DNA of 64,000 nt, from the NCBI GenBank assembly GCA_022749755.1, contig CM040452.1, positions 5,288,350 through 5,352,349 of the forward strand, read 5' to 3'. Made by a program: the position numbers and the translations under genes. How positions within the stretch are numbered: the stretch's first letter is position 1; each line of letters begins with the position of its first letter. The notes under the pieces are model-generated. The model was not told the origin of the DNA, did no database searches, and was given only the letters and a program-made list of their open reading frames with translations. Origin of the DNA: Azadirachta indica. Taxonomy: Eukaryota > Streptophyta > Magnoliopsida > Sapindales > Meliaceae. Below are positions 1 through 11,069 of the stretch, one piece after another.

Positions 1-970
1 ATGAAAGTATGCATGTCTCTAGCTAACTCGAATTTCCATTCAAATAAACTTGCAGAATGATATACGAGGTGACGTTTCAGGTCTGCTATCATCCCATCCA
101 AACACTCCATTAGTCAGTCTTCACCATTTCGACTACTTTCATCCAATCTTCCCCTTTAAAAACCGATCAGAATCCATAAACCACCTCATGAAAGCAGCAA
201 AAGCTGACGAATCTCGTCTGCTACAGCAAACCATATGCTACCACAGGCAAAGCAACTGGTCGTTCTCACTCTCCTGGGGGTATTCTGCTCACATATACGA
301 AAGTATTTTCCCTCGAAGTTTTCTCCGGAAACCCCTCCAGACTTTTTCGCCCTGGAGAACGTCCGGGTTCATGTTTAACACTCGGCCGCTTAATAAAAAT
401 CCCTGTGAAGTTCCACACGTATTCTTTTTCGAAACTGTTAAGCGGTTTAAAGAAGAACTTGTTGTTACTAACTATACAAGAGGTTGGCCCCGTAACATGC
501 CGGTTTGTTCATGGAATGGGAATCATTCGGCGGATTTAATTAGCAAGATTCGAGTTTTTTCGACCGGGAAAGGACTCAAAGAGGTAATTTTTCTTCCAAC
601 CATATTCATAACAGTTACTATAGCTTGTTCTTGAGATCAAAAATTTTGTTGCCTTGAACCCTTTAGGAATTCTTAGAAATCTGAGGAATTCGAACCCTCT
701 CCCTCTATAAAATAAAGCTTATTTAAATCTCAACAAACATCTGACTTGAAAATGTATATCTATTAATTCTTAAAAAGAAAAAGAGGAAGATATTTTCACA
801 TTCGCTATTTCCGGAGTTATTACCTTTTTTGTTTTTGGTTCTTATTGATGTTTGTATTAATTATTTTTCAGGCAGAAAGAATAGAATGCTGCGATGTGGA
901 CTATGAAGAAGGTAAGGAAATGGCGGATGTGAAATTGAGAGCTTGCATGAAAGGAGAAACGTTGGTTTAA
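1..970 (+). CDS. GT31/DUF604 glycosyltransferase, type 1, copy A (5' end outside window)
   Basis: Last two exons of a Fringe-like (GT31, DUF604) type II membrane glycosyltransferase, presumably Golgi-located by family; the acceptor substrate is unknown. Exon 2 is 56-583 after an acceptor ending ttgcag, 528 bp and phase 0. Exon 3 is 872-970 and ends in TAA. The visible 208 residues carry the family landmarks: GLLSSHPNTPLVSLHHFDYF at the start of exon 2, ICYHRQSNWSFSLSWGYS in its middle, and the cysteine-rich tail IECCDVDYEEG...LRAC in exon 3. Both exons are open and exactly as long as in copies C and E, so the gene is probably functional. Exon 1, with membrane anchor and DxD motif, lies left of the window. 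An ATG at position 50 in the preceding intron is not the start. Seen: exons and splice signals. Inferred: function. Confidence 0.85.
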
Positions 971-1539
971 TAAATATAATGTAATAAGTCAAATATTCAA
1001 ACAAATTCAATTAGTAGTAGAGCTTAAGATCACTAGCTTAAGAAGTTGAGATGTAGCCTTTTTTTTTTAGGAAGAACTACAACTAGTTACAGTGCTTATG
1101 CATCATATATATAATAATTACCAGAGGATTGATTGCAATCTGATAAAACTTTTTCTTCACTTCCGAACAATTTTTAATTAATACAGACTTTTACATTTTA
1201 TTAAAATTTAGACTAACAATTTTTCGACATATCAATTAAAGCTCCCTTCACATGAAATGTAACCATATCTTTCTATTATGTGAATGACAAAACACGTAAA
1301 AGTTAGAACATGAGATCTTAATTCTATTACCATATTAGAGATATTAGTAGACTCAAAAGTTTTAAGTTGTCAAGTAAGAATTCTATTGTATTTTAAAAAC
1401 AAGTCTTAATAAATTTTGTTTTAGTTGTATGCCAATATGATGATCAATTCATATGTTTAGACTTTTTGTAGATGTTAAAGCACATCATGTACTAGTTCAA
1501 TTCAACACTAGAATTTCTATAGCGTTCAGCAGATCGATT
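971..1539 (+). other. 3' flank of type 1 copy A
   Basis: Non-coding sequence that aligns by eye with the 3' flanks of copies C (10538-11070) and E (19361-19900), including the blocks caaattcaattagtagtag and aagtaagaattctattg. The first 150 bp is probably 3' UTR. No gene is seen. Confidence 0.6.
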
Positions 1540-2430
1540 GGGCAGATTTGACCAAATTCATATCTGATCCATTACTTTGTAGATTGAAATTTTTTCAATC
1601 TAACTCGATCCACCATGTAATAGAATCTTACTCGATTCGATCTATTAAAAAAATTTTTAAATCCAATCCAAATAAACTAAAAATATTTAATTTTAATATT
1701 AATTATATTTTATTAACGAACATAATTAAGAAAATAGTACATACGCTTTCAAAGTAAATAACAAAAAATTGAATATATAAATAATTATTATTGGATTTTT
1801 TAATAAAAAAAATTAAGTTTTTTAAAATTACATCAAATATAAAAAAGTGGCAACAACAATTATAGTAACTCTACAAGAATATATGATTAAAATTTATATC
1901 TTTTACCTAATATTATTATCAAATTTTATTTTAAAAGAAAAAATAAGTATCATCGAATGTAGTTTTCTTAACACCTTAAAATTTCCCCTAAAAAAAAAAT
2001 ATATTGTAAATAAAAGATATTGATCATAGAAAAAAAAATAAATCTAATAGAAAAATAATCAATCCATTTATTGACTCAATATGTCCAAATTAAACATTAA
2101 AAAGCATAAATATAATTTTATAAATTAAATAATGTAAAGACTGTATATAATTATCAAAACAAACCCATTAAACATAATTATATATAAGAATTTAACACTA
2201 ATAAAAAAAAATTCAATTTGTCAGTAATATGAAAGAAAATAAATTATACAAATTAAACATTAATAAACACAAATATAAATTAAATAATATAAAGACCATA
2301 TATAATTATCAAAACAAACTCATTAGACATAATTGTCTATAAGAATTTAATACCAATATAAAAAAAAATCAATTAGTGAATAATATGAAAGAAAAAATTG
2401 TACAAATTAAAAATTAATAAGCAGAAACAT
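1540..2430 (+). repeat. AT-rich foldback-like arm, forward orientation (after copy A)
   Basis: A repeated non-coding segment found in the same orientation after copies C (11070-12320) and E (19900-20850). It consists of an outer part (about 1540-2040, containing ttaattttaatattaattat) and an inner AT-rich array of about 160-bp units (2040-2410). The unit landmarks are a caaattaaacattaa block, a tataattatcaaaac block and an aagaatttaa block. The same array occurs in reverse orientation at 7940-8470, 16570-17290 and 21190-21420. No coding capacity is seen. The class is inferred (foldback or MITE-like). Confidence 0.55.
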
Positions 2431-3090
2431 AAGTTTCTTCAGAATTAAATGTACATTTGCGCAACCGAAGGAAATGAGTAGTATTCCATTATGGTCAATG
2501 CGCTATATTTTTTATATGTGTATTTAATTAGTTTCTCTTAGACATATAGTATTCCCTTATGCTGAATGCACTATATTTTCGATATGTCTATTTAAGTAGT
2601 TTCTCTTAGACATATAAGCTTTTGAACTTTCTTGCAGTTACATAAGAAGAAATATGCAGAGTTTGAATTTTTCTTAGGATAGCCATTGCCCATTTATGCC
2701 TTAGCCCAATTAAAAGTACATGAACAGTCATTGCACAGAACATATACATCTTACATTTCCAATGGTATGTGATGAAAATACTAAATATTAACTGAGAAAA
2801 GGGCTTCAGGCTGCATATCATCCCAAAAGTATTTAATATCGAATTTATGCATCTCATGTGATATCAGCATTAAAGAAAACAAAATAGAAAAAGCAATCCA
2901 GCTATTATCATACCCTATGTTTAAACAAAGTGATCCTCATTAGAAATAGCATACCTGCGGTTGCTTAGAAATTGCCATGTAGACGCCGTATAAAACACTG
3001 GTAAATAAATCATATACTATTTTCTTAATTATCTTTGTTAATAAAATATAACCAATATTAAAATTAAATATTTTTAGTTTATTTGCATCC
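2431..3090 (-). pseudogene. RER4 fragment: intron 6 plus edge of exon 6 (relic 1)
   Basis: This stretch aligns with intron 6 of the RER4 copies (compare 24746-25378): gcaaccgaaggaaatgagta near 2460, the cagagtttgaatttttctta block near 2655, and agggcttcaggctgcatatc near 2800. It continues into the first 45-50 bp of exon 6 on the - strand (about 2952-3000, coding for the end of VYMAISSNL). The exon is then cut and joined to about 90 bp of reverse foldback arm (3000-3090). It is a relic with no expression expected, and it shares its right junction with the relic at 12330-13020. Confidence 0.65.
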
Positions 3091-3498
3091 TTTATATATA
3101 ATTGCAACAAAATGAACATAAAGCATACCATTAAGCTAAGTAATTAGTTCCCAACATGCATACTTTTAGCATCATGAATTAAGTTTGAGACTTTTCCCTA
3201 AAATATGGCTCAAAATGTTGTGAATATTCAAGTCCATTAGCAGCTCAACATGCCCTTAAGTAATCATTTTGTTATAATATTATCATTTTACCTCACGAAA
3301 TTAATGCTTAAGCCCCACTTCATTAACTTGTTTTTGGAGAAATGCTGTAATAGATAACATGCGTGATCACATGCAATAGTAAACCCCAAAAAAGGGGCCA
3401 CAAAAAAAACCATGAACCCCTTTTTGGTTTTAAAAAATATCAATAAATTGATTCCTTTTGTGCATATTTGTTTTAGATCATGCCCATTTTCAGAACTT
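3091..3498 (+). other. 5' flank of a type 2 GT31 gene
   Basis: Non-coding. It aligns with the upstream regions of copies D (13020-13420), F (21850-22270) and G (29945-30320): the tataattgcaacaaaatgaacataaagc block, tcattttacctcacgaaatt, and the ccctttttggttttaaa block just upstream of the gene. It ends at an ATG whose context (gatcatgcccattttcag) matches the conserved upstream ORF of the other type 2 copies; homology stops there because of the insertion that follows. Confidence 0.6.
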
Positions 3499-4675
3499 TT
3501 TGTTTACTCCTTCCACACGTCTTTTTACTGTAGTCACATTTTTAGATAAGGTAATCAAGTAGCAGACTCAATGGCGAATATAGGATTATTCTGTTCTAAT
3601 ATCACTTGGTTTGCCCATCCACCAGAATAAATCACCGAGACTCTTTATGTTATCATTGGGGAATTTCAAACTTTCGATTTAATTAAAGTACCTATCCGAT
3701 ATGTTTCTTTTGACAATAAGATAATATAGTTTGTTAGAATTAATGCATTTTCCGTACTTATGAGCTTTCAAACAAAATATTTTTCAACATTTGCAGGTCA
3801 TAAATACTGTTAGAGGATAATTTTCAAAACTTAAACTGTATTAATTGAGGCATCATTTCTGAGCATGGTTGGCACCGTTAAAAAGATCATAAATACAGTA
3901 TTCAATTTGGATTTTTTTAGAGAAAGTTATAGTCAAATGTTTAAGAGATGTTCAGATAGAAAATCAATATGAAATGTCTGCATAAAGCTGTCAAAATTCT
4001 AATACAATGATTTGTATTTAGAGTCAAAGTTTTTGTCTCTAAGAAGTATGTTTAAAATTCTCTAGGATAGATTTTCTAGCACGTCTAGTTGTTATTTATA
4101 TGACAATGTAAGTGAAAATCTTATGACATACAAAACAAAACACAGAAATAAAAAAATTCTGCAGAATATTGAGTTCTGCAGCAGCAACTCAACAAATGTT
4201 CTGTTCTTATTTTTAATTTTTCTTTACAATTCATTCAAATCACAAACAAGTTTTTGATGGCTGAGTTATTGCGACAGAATTTTTTGCTGCTGCTGTCTGA
4301 GGGGCCTGAAGTTGACGCTCTGTCTTCATCTCCCTGCTGCAGCCTGTCTTTGCTGTAAATTTTCCTGCTGTGTGTGGTTTTGCTGGTTGATTTTTGATCC
4401 TGCATATCTGGTTCTGTTGTTATCTTGTTTTGTTTTCTGCCATACTGCTAGGTTACTGCTCCTAGCTCTTTTTCTATTCTATTTAGCAAGATGGTGCCTG
4501 TTCCTATCTTGCTGTTTACCGGCCGTATTGCAGGGTTTCTGCTGTTGTTTAATTCTGCTGCTTCAATTTATTATTGTAAGCGTCCGTGGCTTTACTAGTC
4601 CTTGTATTTTTCAGTTTTACTTTTTAATAAAATTTCTCTAAGCTTTGGCCCGAAGATTTAAAAAAAAAAAAAAAG
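3499..4675 (+). mobile_element. Inserted retroposed sequence ending in poly(A), probably a 5'-truncated LINE
   Basis: About 1.17 kb that is absent from the other type 2 copies and separates the 5' flank of B from its first exon. The right end has the signature of reverse-transcribed RNA: a T/G-rich stretch, an AATAAA signal near 4627, then a run of about 15 A (4660-4674), followed immediately by GT31 sequence (gtataccaccagattaagc). The last 430 bp resembles plant LINE 3' ends in base composition, but no reverse transcriptase reading frame is visible. No target-site duplication was found, and the exact left boundary (3499 to about 3530) is uncertain. The insertion removed the normal start region of copy B. 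A 109-residue ORF inside (4312-4641) is Leu/Cys-rich low-complexity sequence and is not supported as a gene. Confidence 0.45.
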
Positions 4676-6376
4676 TATACCACCAGATTAAGCAACATGC
4701 AGCGAAATTTTCAATTTCCATCCTCAGGAATTTTGTGTAAATCTCTCGCAATCTCAGGTCTAGTTTTCTTCTTTTTCTACGCCTTGTTTAACAATATTTA
4801 CAAATTACTTTCTCATTTTGATTTGTATCAACAGTTTAAAGCAATATGGCCTGCAATTTCACATGGTACTAATAGTTCCAGTTCTTCCAATATGACTTCT
4901 TCTCCTACCAATCTTAGCCATATTATTTTCAGTGTTGCTGGAACTGTAAAAGTGTTGAAATACAGAAAAGAATACATTGGAGCATGGTGGAGACCAAATG
5001 TAACAAGGGGTTATCTCTTTTTAGACAGATTTCCTTCTAAAGAATTCTTACCATGGCCTTCATCTTCTCCTCCTTTTCGTATCAACGAAGAAATCAGTCG
5101 AGAGAAAGCTTATGAGAAAATCGGGAAATCGTTTCAAGTTTGAGTGTTTCGAACGATTTTGGAGACATTTAGAGAGGGAGATAAAGATGTGAGATGGTAT
5201 GTAATGGCTGATGATGACACTATTCTGTTTGTAGATAACTTGGTTGAAGTTCTGGCAAAAAATGATCACACACTCTCTTTACATTGGGACAAATTCTGAC
5301 TGTGTAGCTTCGAATTTTTATGCTTCTTCTAATATGGCATTTAGGGAGCTGGATATGCGTTAAGTTATCCTCCTGTTGAAGCATTGGCTGCAAAGTTTGA
5401 TACCTGTGTGAAGAAAAAAAAGAACTTGTATGCCAGAGATTTAGTGTTGTTCTCGCGCTTGGTTGATTACAGAGTTGCCCAGACACCTGAGAAGGGTTTT
5501 CACCAGGTGATGATCTTGCTTTAATGATTGTTTTCAAACTTTGCGATTCCAGAAGCGTTTGCTTAATTCAAAGAACAAACTGATGGTACTTTTCTTGGCA
5601 TGAATTTCTGACAAGCTAACTCCTATTTGTATTGCCAATTGTAGATTGATCCACATAATGACATTTCTGGTCTTCTGTCAGCTCATCCGCAGACTCATGT
5701 CATCTCCATCCACCATCTGGACTTCATAAGTTCGATCTTCCCCTCTATGAGTCGTTTTGAATCCATAAAACACCTGATGGAGGCAGCAAAAGTTGACCAT
5801 TCACGCCTTTAACAATAAACCATCTGCTACCACCGGCAAAGAAACTGGTCTTTCTCCATCTCTTGGGGCTACTCAACACATATGTACGAAAATATATTGT
5901 CTCCAAACCTTCTAATGAAACCCCTCGAAACATTCTGGCCATGGTGGAGGAACGCTAAGCCACGACTTTACATGTTCAACACTCGGATTCTGAACAAAAA
6001 TCCATGCGAAGCACCACAAGGTTTTTTCTTTCATTCCATAGAGAATTCAACGGAAAACCAAGTTCTTACAACTTAACCCGGGCATCACCTCGAAATCTGA
6101 CGGCCTGTTTGAACAATGCTAATGTTTCTGCAGATTTCATCCACAAAATTCAAGTATTTTCTCCAGCAACAGCACACAAGAAGGTGAGTGTCCGCACCAT
6201 CTTACTATTATCAGCATTCATATTATTGACATGACTATAGAATATGAAATGATCCTTGTATTGTATGTATCTTCCAGACAAGAATGACTGAATGCTGCGA
6301 TGTTGAGGACATGGCTGACAGGAATGCCATGAATATCAAGTTAAGGATGTGCACAAAAGATGAAATCATTTCCTAA
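4676..6376 (+). pseudogene. GT31/DUF604 glycosyltransferase, type 2, copy B (dead)
   Basis: The three-exon structure is still recognisable: exon 1 about 4676-5506, exon 2 5645-6183, exon 3 6278-6376. Damage: the normal ATG (MSSKY...) is replaced by the poly(A) junction, leaving only the internal Met at 4697. An in-frame TGA sits at 5141-5143, where copy G has CGA (a CpG-type transition). A 2-nt deletion near 5275 and a 1-nt loss near 5345 shift the frame. Exon 2 has TAA at 5810-5812 and 5816-5818 and a 1-nt deletion near 6070. Exon 3 is open (TRMTECCDVEDMADRN..., TAA at 6374-6376) and lacks the nonsense codon shared by D and F. The DDD catalytic region (near 5213) and the PWPSSSPPFR block remain readable. 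Confidence 0.9.
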
Positions 6377-6984
6377 ACTCGATTCAAAATTTTGAGGCTA
6401 AGCAGCAAGAACAAATTGCAATAGCAACACCGGCATGAATCACATTATGTGTTGAGAAAAATAATGCAAATTCCAGAAGCCGTCCAGAAGACATAACTGT
6501 AAAGAATTAAGTCACATTTAACTTAGTTCTTGATAAATTTAAAAAGTCAAATGAGAAATTAAAACAGACAGCCTACCTTAGTGCACAATTCAATTAATTC
6601 CAATTACCCTCCAAAAGGTGATGAGAAGCCAAATATATGAGCTTTAACCTTGGTATTAAAACATCCTTTTATGTAAAAATTCTTTTTCTTATAAAAAAAT
6701 CATTCTATAAACTCTCTCCCCGTCAATTTCCAGCAATATGAAGTAGAAACAGCTGAAAGAAGTAGGCACCACATGGCAACATTCATAATGGAAAAGTGTA
6801 GAGGTGATGTCTAATCTGGAAATATGTAGAACCCAACTGGGGACAAACAGAAAATTATGGAATCATATGAAAAAAAATTGATTTCCAGAAAATATTGGCT
6901 GATTGGCAAAAAAAATTTACAATTTTGGCTTTATCATGACTAATTCCAAATTCGCAACACGTATCGAACATGAAAATTATTTGA
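6377..6984 (+). other. 3' flank of copy B, derived from the GT31-RER4 intergenic region
   Basis: Non-coding. From about 6770 it aligns with the sequence between F and the dead RER4 copy (24090-24330) and between G and RER4 (32120-32340), for example the gtagaacccaactggggaca and tggctttatcatgactaatt blocks. It ends at a breakpoint near 6985, where type 1 intron 2 sequence begins. Confidence 0.55.
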
Positions 6985-7370
6985 ATCTCGATAGACATGT
7001 GACTCAAAAATATCAATATTTAAGTGAAAAACGAGAATGACATTTTCTTGTTGGAATTATTGACTTTTTGTTCCATGATTTTGCTTCGTTATTGATGCTT
7101 GTATTAATTATTTTTCAGGGCAGGAAGAATAGAATGCTGCGATGTGGAATATAAAGAAGGTAGGGAAATGGCGAATGTGAAATTGAGAGCTTGCATGAAA
7201 GGAGGAATGTCTGCTTAATTAAATGTAATATGATAAGTCAAATATTCAAACTAATTCAGTTAGTCGTTGAGCTTAAGATCATTAACTTAGTAGTTGAGAT
7301 GCAGCCGCCCTTGTTTAAAGAAGAAATACAGCTAGTTACATTGGGACAAATTATGAAATAATATTACGGG
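6985..7370 (+). pseudogene. Orphan type 1 GT31 exon 3 with intron end and 3' UTR (O1)
   Basis: This fragment holds the end of intron 2, the acceptor (tttttcag near 7118), a complete exon 3 (about 7119-7218) and 3' UTR-like sequence of a type 1 gene, without exons 1 and 2. An extra G after the acceptor (cagggcagg instead of caggcagg) shifts the frame if the usual site is used. The tail motif ECCDVEY is still encoded in one frame. The fragment begins abruptly within copy B's 3' flank, and the same junction recurs at O2 (15655-16040), so it arose before the 8.8-kb duplication. Confidence 0.75.
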
Positions 7371-7939
7371 AATTCACATTATCAATCCATCAAAATCCCA
7401 TCTAACCGCTAAAGATAATGCAAGAATATTTTAAATAAAAATTATTTTATAATATATAAAATTATTAAATATTTACCATAAATTTAATAATTTAATAATT
7501 TTAATTCAATAATTTTTAATAAATTTGTATAAATAATAGATCAATCTAATTATTAATATTAAAAAATGAAATACAATAAAACAAGAAAAAAAAGAAAATT
7601 ATATAATAATTATGCAGGTCCGATGGTGTAATTATTAATATTAAAAATAAAATAAAATAAGAAAACAAAGAAACATAAATAACTTAAGAGAGAGAGACAC
7701 ACACACACACACATCAAATGCACCAATCTGTCAATTCTTCCGCGCGGGCTATGCCGATGCCATTTTCGCTTCACCCGTAAATCATAATTTCTTCCATTCA
7801 AACCCCTTCAATTCTCATTCAATTAGTTTTTATCATTCTAAATTTTGTAATTTTCATTAAAATCTCAAATAAAAAATTCAAGGATAATTTCTTTATTAAT
7901 ATTTTAAATTATATTTTAATTTTTTATAGTAGATTACCA
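7371..7939. other. AT-rich spacer shared with 16041-16570
   Basis: Non-coding AT-rich DNA aligning with 16041-16570 (for example caggtccgatggtgtaatta and acccgtaaatcataa). It contains a mixed (AG)n(AC)n microsatellite at 7686-7713 that is not expanded in the other copy. No gene is seen on either strand. Confidence 0.5.
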
Positions 7940-8470
7940 AATATTGGTGTTAAATTTTGATATACAATAATTATGTACAGTCTTTATATTATTTACTTTA
8001 TACAATTATGTTTGCATTTATTAATGTTGAATTTGTGCAATCTATTTTCTTTCATATTGTTGAATACTAATTGAAATTTCTTTTATACTAGTATTAAATT
8101 CTTATATATAATTATGTCTAATTAATTTTTCTTTATATATTTATACAGTCTTTACATTATTCAATTTATACAATTATATTTGTACTTATTAATGATTAAT
8201 TTCTTTAATTTATTTTCTTTGATATTATTCACTAATTGAATTTATTATAAAATTGGTGTTAAATTCTTATATACAATTATGTCTAACGAGTTTTTTTGGT
8301 TATATTTATATGGTCTTTATATTATTCAATTTATACAATTATATTTGTGCCTATTAACATTTAACTTATGCAATTTATTTTCTTTTCATATTATTAACTA
8401 ATTGAATTATTTTTATGTTGGTGTTAAATTCTTATATACAATTTTATCTAATGAATTTGTTTTGACAATT
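7940..8470 (-). repeat. About 160-bp tandem array, reverse orientation (before copy C)
   Basis: AT-rich units of about 160-165 bp. The landmark ttaaattcttatata recurs near 8095, 8258 and 8424, each followed by ataattatgtctaa-like sequence; it is the reverse complement of the aagaatttaa landmark in the forward arrays. The array ends about 140 bp before the start codon of gene C. It pairs with the forward array after gene C (11590-12320), so the gene sits between inverted arrays. Confidence 0.6.
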
Positions 8471-8611
8471 ATATATAGTCCATTCATAGATCACAAAGTA
8501 TTAATGCTTAAACTCACTTCAATTAAGAAAAGCTTTGTGCTTGCTATAAGATGCTATTTAGTTTTCCTTATTCAAATTCATCATTGAAGCTCTTTCAAAC
8601 TCTGTTGGAAA

Positions 8612-10537
8612 ATGTCTATCAATCCCAGCTCAGCCCAACAAAATATTCAATATTTATCTCCTGGAATATTATGGAAATCTTTAGCTATTTTTACCCTAAT
8701 TCTCGTCTTTTCCCATTCATTGGTCTTTTATAATTACAGTCCCCGTAAAATATATGCGGATATTTTTATGCCCTTTGTTGAACACAAGATATTACCTGCA
8801 GCCGATAATCTTTCCAATTCTCCTACAAATATTAGCCACGTTGTGTTTGTTATACTGGGTTCAATAAATTCATTCAGGCATAGAAAACCCTACGTTGAAG
8901 CATGGTGGAGAGAAAATATAACAAGGGGGAATCTTTGGTTAGATGAAGCTCCCACAAAAAATTTTTTACCTTGGCCTTCTTCATCTCCTCCATTTCGTGT
9001 AAACCAAGACCTCAGGAAATGGGAAATCTACCCTAAACTTTCAAGCCCACGTCAGGTTCGAATGTTTCATTCAATTTTGGAGGCTTTTCGGGTTGAGAAT
9101 GCCACTAATAGTAATAAAGATGTGAGATGGTATGTGATGGGAGATGATGACACACTAATTTTCCAGGAAAATTTGGTTGAGGTGCTGGGAAAATATGATC
9201 ATACAAAGTATTATTACATTGGGACAAATTCTGAGAGTATTAGTCCAAACCGTGGTATCTCTTTCAGTATGGGGTTCGGCGGAGCTGGTTATGCTTTGAG
9301 TTACGCGCTTGTTGAAGTATTGGCATCAAAGATAGAAGGGTGTATTGAGAGATATCCTCACTTGCATTTCAGTAGTTTCATGTCACATACATGTTTGGCT
9401 GATTTAGGAGTTGATCTTACCATCGAAAAGGGTTTTCATCAGGTAATTAGTTTTTATTTTTTCTTTTTAATATATATATATATATATACACAAAACGATT
9501 AGATAATTAGTCATATAATAAATAGTGTATATCTCTCTCATTATTTTTTTAAGGCAAACTTTTAACACAAAATGAAAGTATGTATATCTCTAGCTAACTC
9601 GAATTTCCATTCAAATAAACTTGCAGAATGATATAGGAGGTGACGTTTCAGGTCTGCTATCATCTCATCCAAACACTCCATTAGTCAGTCTTCACCATTT
9701 TGACTACTTTCGTCCAATCTTCCCCTTTAAAAACCGATCAGAATCCATAAACCACCTCATGAAAGCAGCAAAAGCTGATGAATCTCGTCTGCTGCAGCAA
9801 ACCATATGCTACCACAGGCAAAGCAACTGGTCGTTCTCACTCTCATGGGGGTATTCTGCTCACATATACGAAAGTATTTTCCCTCGAAGTTTTCTCCGAA
9901 AACCCCTCCAGACTTTTTGGCCCTTCGGAAATACTGGATTCATGTTTAACACTCGGCAGCCTAATGAAAATCCCTGTGAAGTTCCTCACGTATTCTTTTT
10001 AGAAACTGTTGGGCGGTTTAAAGAAGAACATTTTGTTACCAACTATACAAGAGGTTGGCCCCGTAACATGCCGGTTTGTTCATGGAATGGGAATCATTCG
10101 GCGGATTTAATCAGCAAGATTCGAGTTTTTTCGCCGTGGAAAGGACGTAAAGAGGTAATTTTTCTTCCAACCATATTCATAACAGTTGCTATTGATTGTT
10201 CTTGAGATCAAACACTTGGTTGTCTTTAACTTTTTAGGAATTCTTAGAAATCTGAGGAACTCGAACCCTCTCCCTCTACAACATAAAGTTTATTTAAATC
10301 TCAATAAACATCTGAGTTGAAAATATCTATTAATACTTAAAATGAAAAAAAGAAGGGGATATTTTTACATTCTCTCTTTCCGGGGTTATTAACTTTTTGT
10401 TTTTGGTTCGTATTGATGTTTGTATTAATTATTTTCAGGCAGGACGAATAGAATGCTGCGATGTGGAATATGAAAAAGGTAGGGAAATGGCGGATGTGAA
10501 ATTGAGAGCTTGCATGAAAGGAGAAACGTTGGCTTAA
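8612..10537 (+). CDS. GT31/DUF604 glycosyltransferase, type 1, copy C (intact)
   Basis: Complete three-exon gene: exons 8612-9442, 9627-10154 and 10439-10537, all phase 0 with GT-AG introns, giving 485 residues. A type II membrane architecture is predicted: short N-terminus, signal anchor about residues 19-41, then a lumenal catalytic domain. Visible motifs: WPSSSPPFRVN near 121-131, the metal-binding DDD at 178-180 in WYVMGDDDTLIF, GFGGAGYALS at 221-230, and EKGFHQ at the end of exon 1. The C-terminal tail is IECCDVEY...LRAC. By family it transfers a sugar from a nucleotide sugar in the Golgi in beta-1,3 linkage; donor and acceptor cannot be read from sequence. The start is supported by the alignable start in copy E and the lack of a competing upstream frame. 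The first 600 bp of exon 1 is almost identical to copy E, which suggests gene conversion. Confidence 0.93.
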
Positions 10538-11069
10538 TAAATGTTATGTAATATATAAGTCAAATGTTAAAACAAATTCAATAAGTAGTAGAGCTTAAGA
10601 TCACTAACTTAGTATGGGATGTAGCCTTTTTTAAAGAAATACAATTAGTTACAGTGCTTATGCATCATGTTATAATTACTAGAGGATTGATAAAGCTTTC
10701 CCTTCACTTAAAAACGATTTTTAATTAATACAGACTTTCACATTTTATTAAAATTTAGACTGACAATTTTTCGGCATGTCAATTAAAGGTCCCTTCATAT
10801 GAAACGTAATCATGTCTTACTATTATATGATTGATAAAACACATGAAAGTTTGAACAGGAGATCCTAATTCTATTACCATATTAGATACTAGTAAACTTA
10901 AAAGTTTTAAGTTGTCAAGTAAGAATTCTATTGTATTTTAAAAACAAGTCTTAATAAATTTTGTTTTAGTTATATGATAACATGATGATCAATTCATATG
11001 TTTAGACTTCTTATAGATGTTTTAAAATATATTGTGTACTAGTTCAAATCAACAATGGAATTTCTACAG
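10538..11069 (+). other. 3' flank of copy C
   Basis: Non-coding, aligning with the flanks of A (971-1539) and E (19361-19900). No separate gene is seen. Confidence 0.55.

Noticed and set aside
1540..2430. CRISPR-like spaced repeats
   Set aside because: Units are about 160 bp, AT-rich, diverged and in a plant genome; they are tandem repeats.
4312..4641. 109-residue frame rich in Leu and Cys
   Set aside because: It lies inside the poly(A)-ended insertion, is low-complexity translation of T/G-rich DNA and has no recognisable domain.
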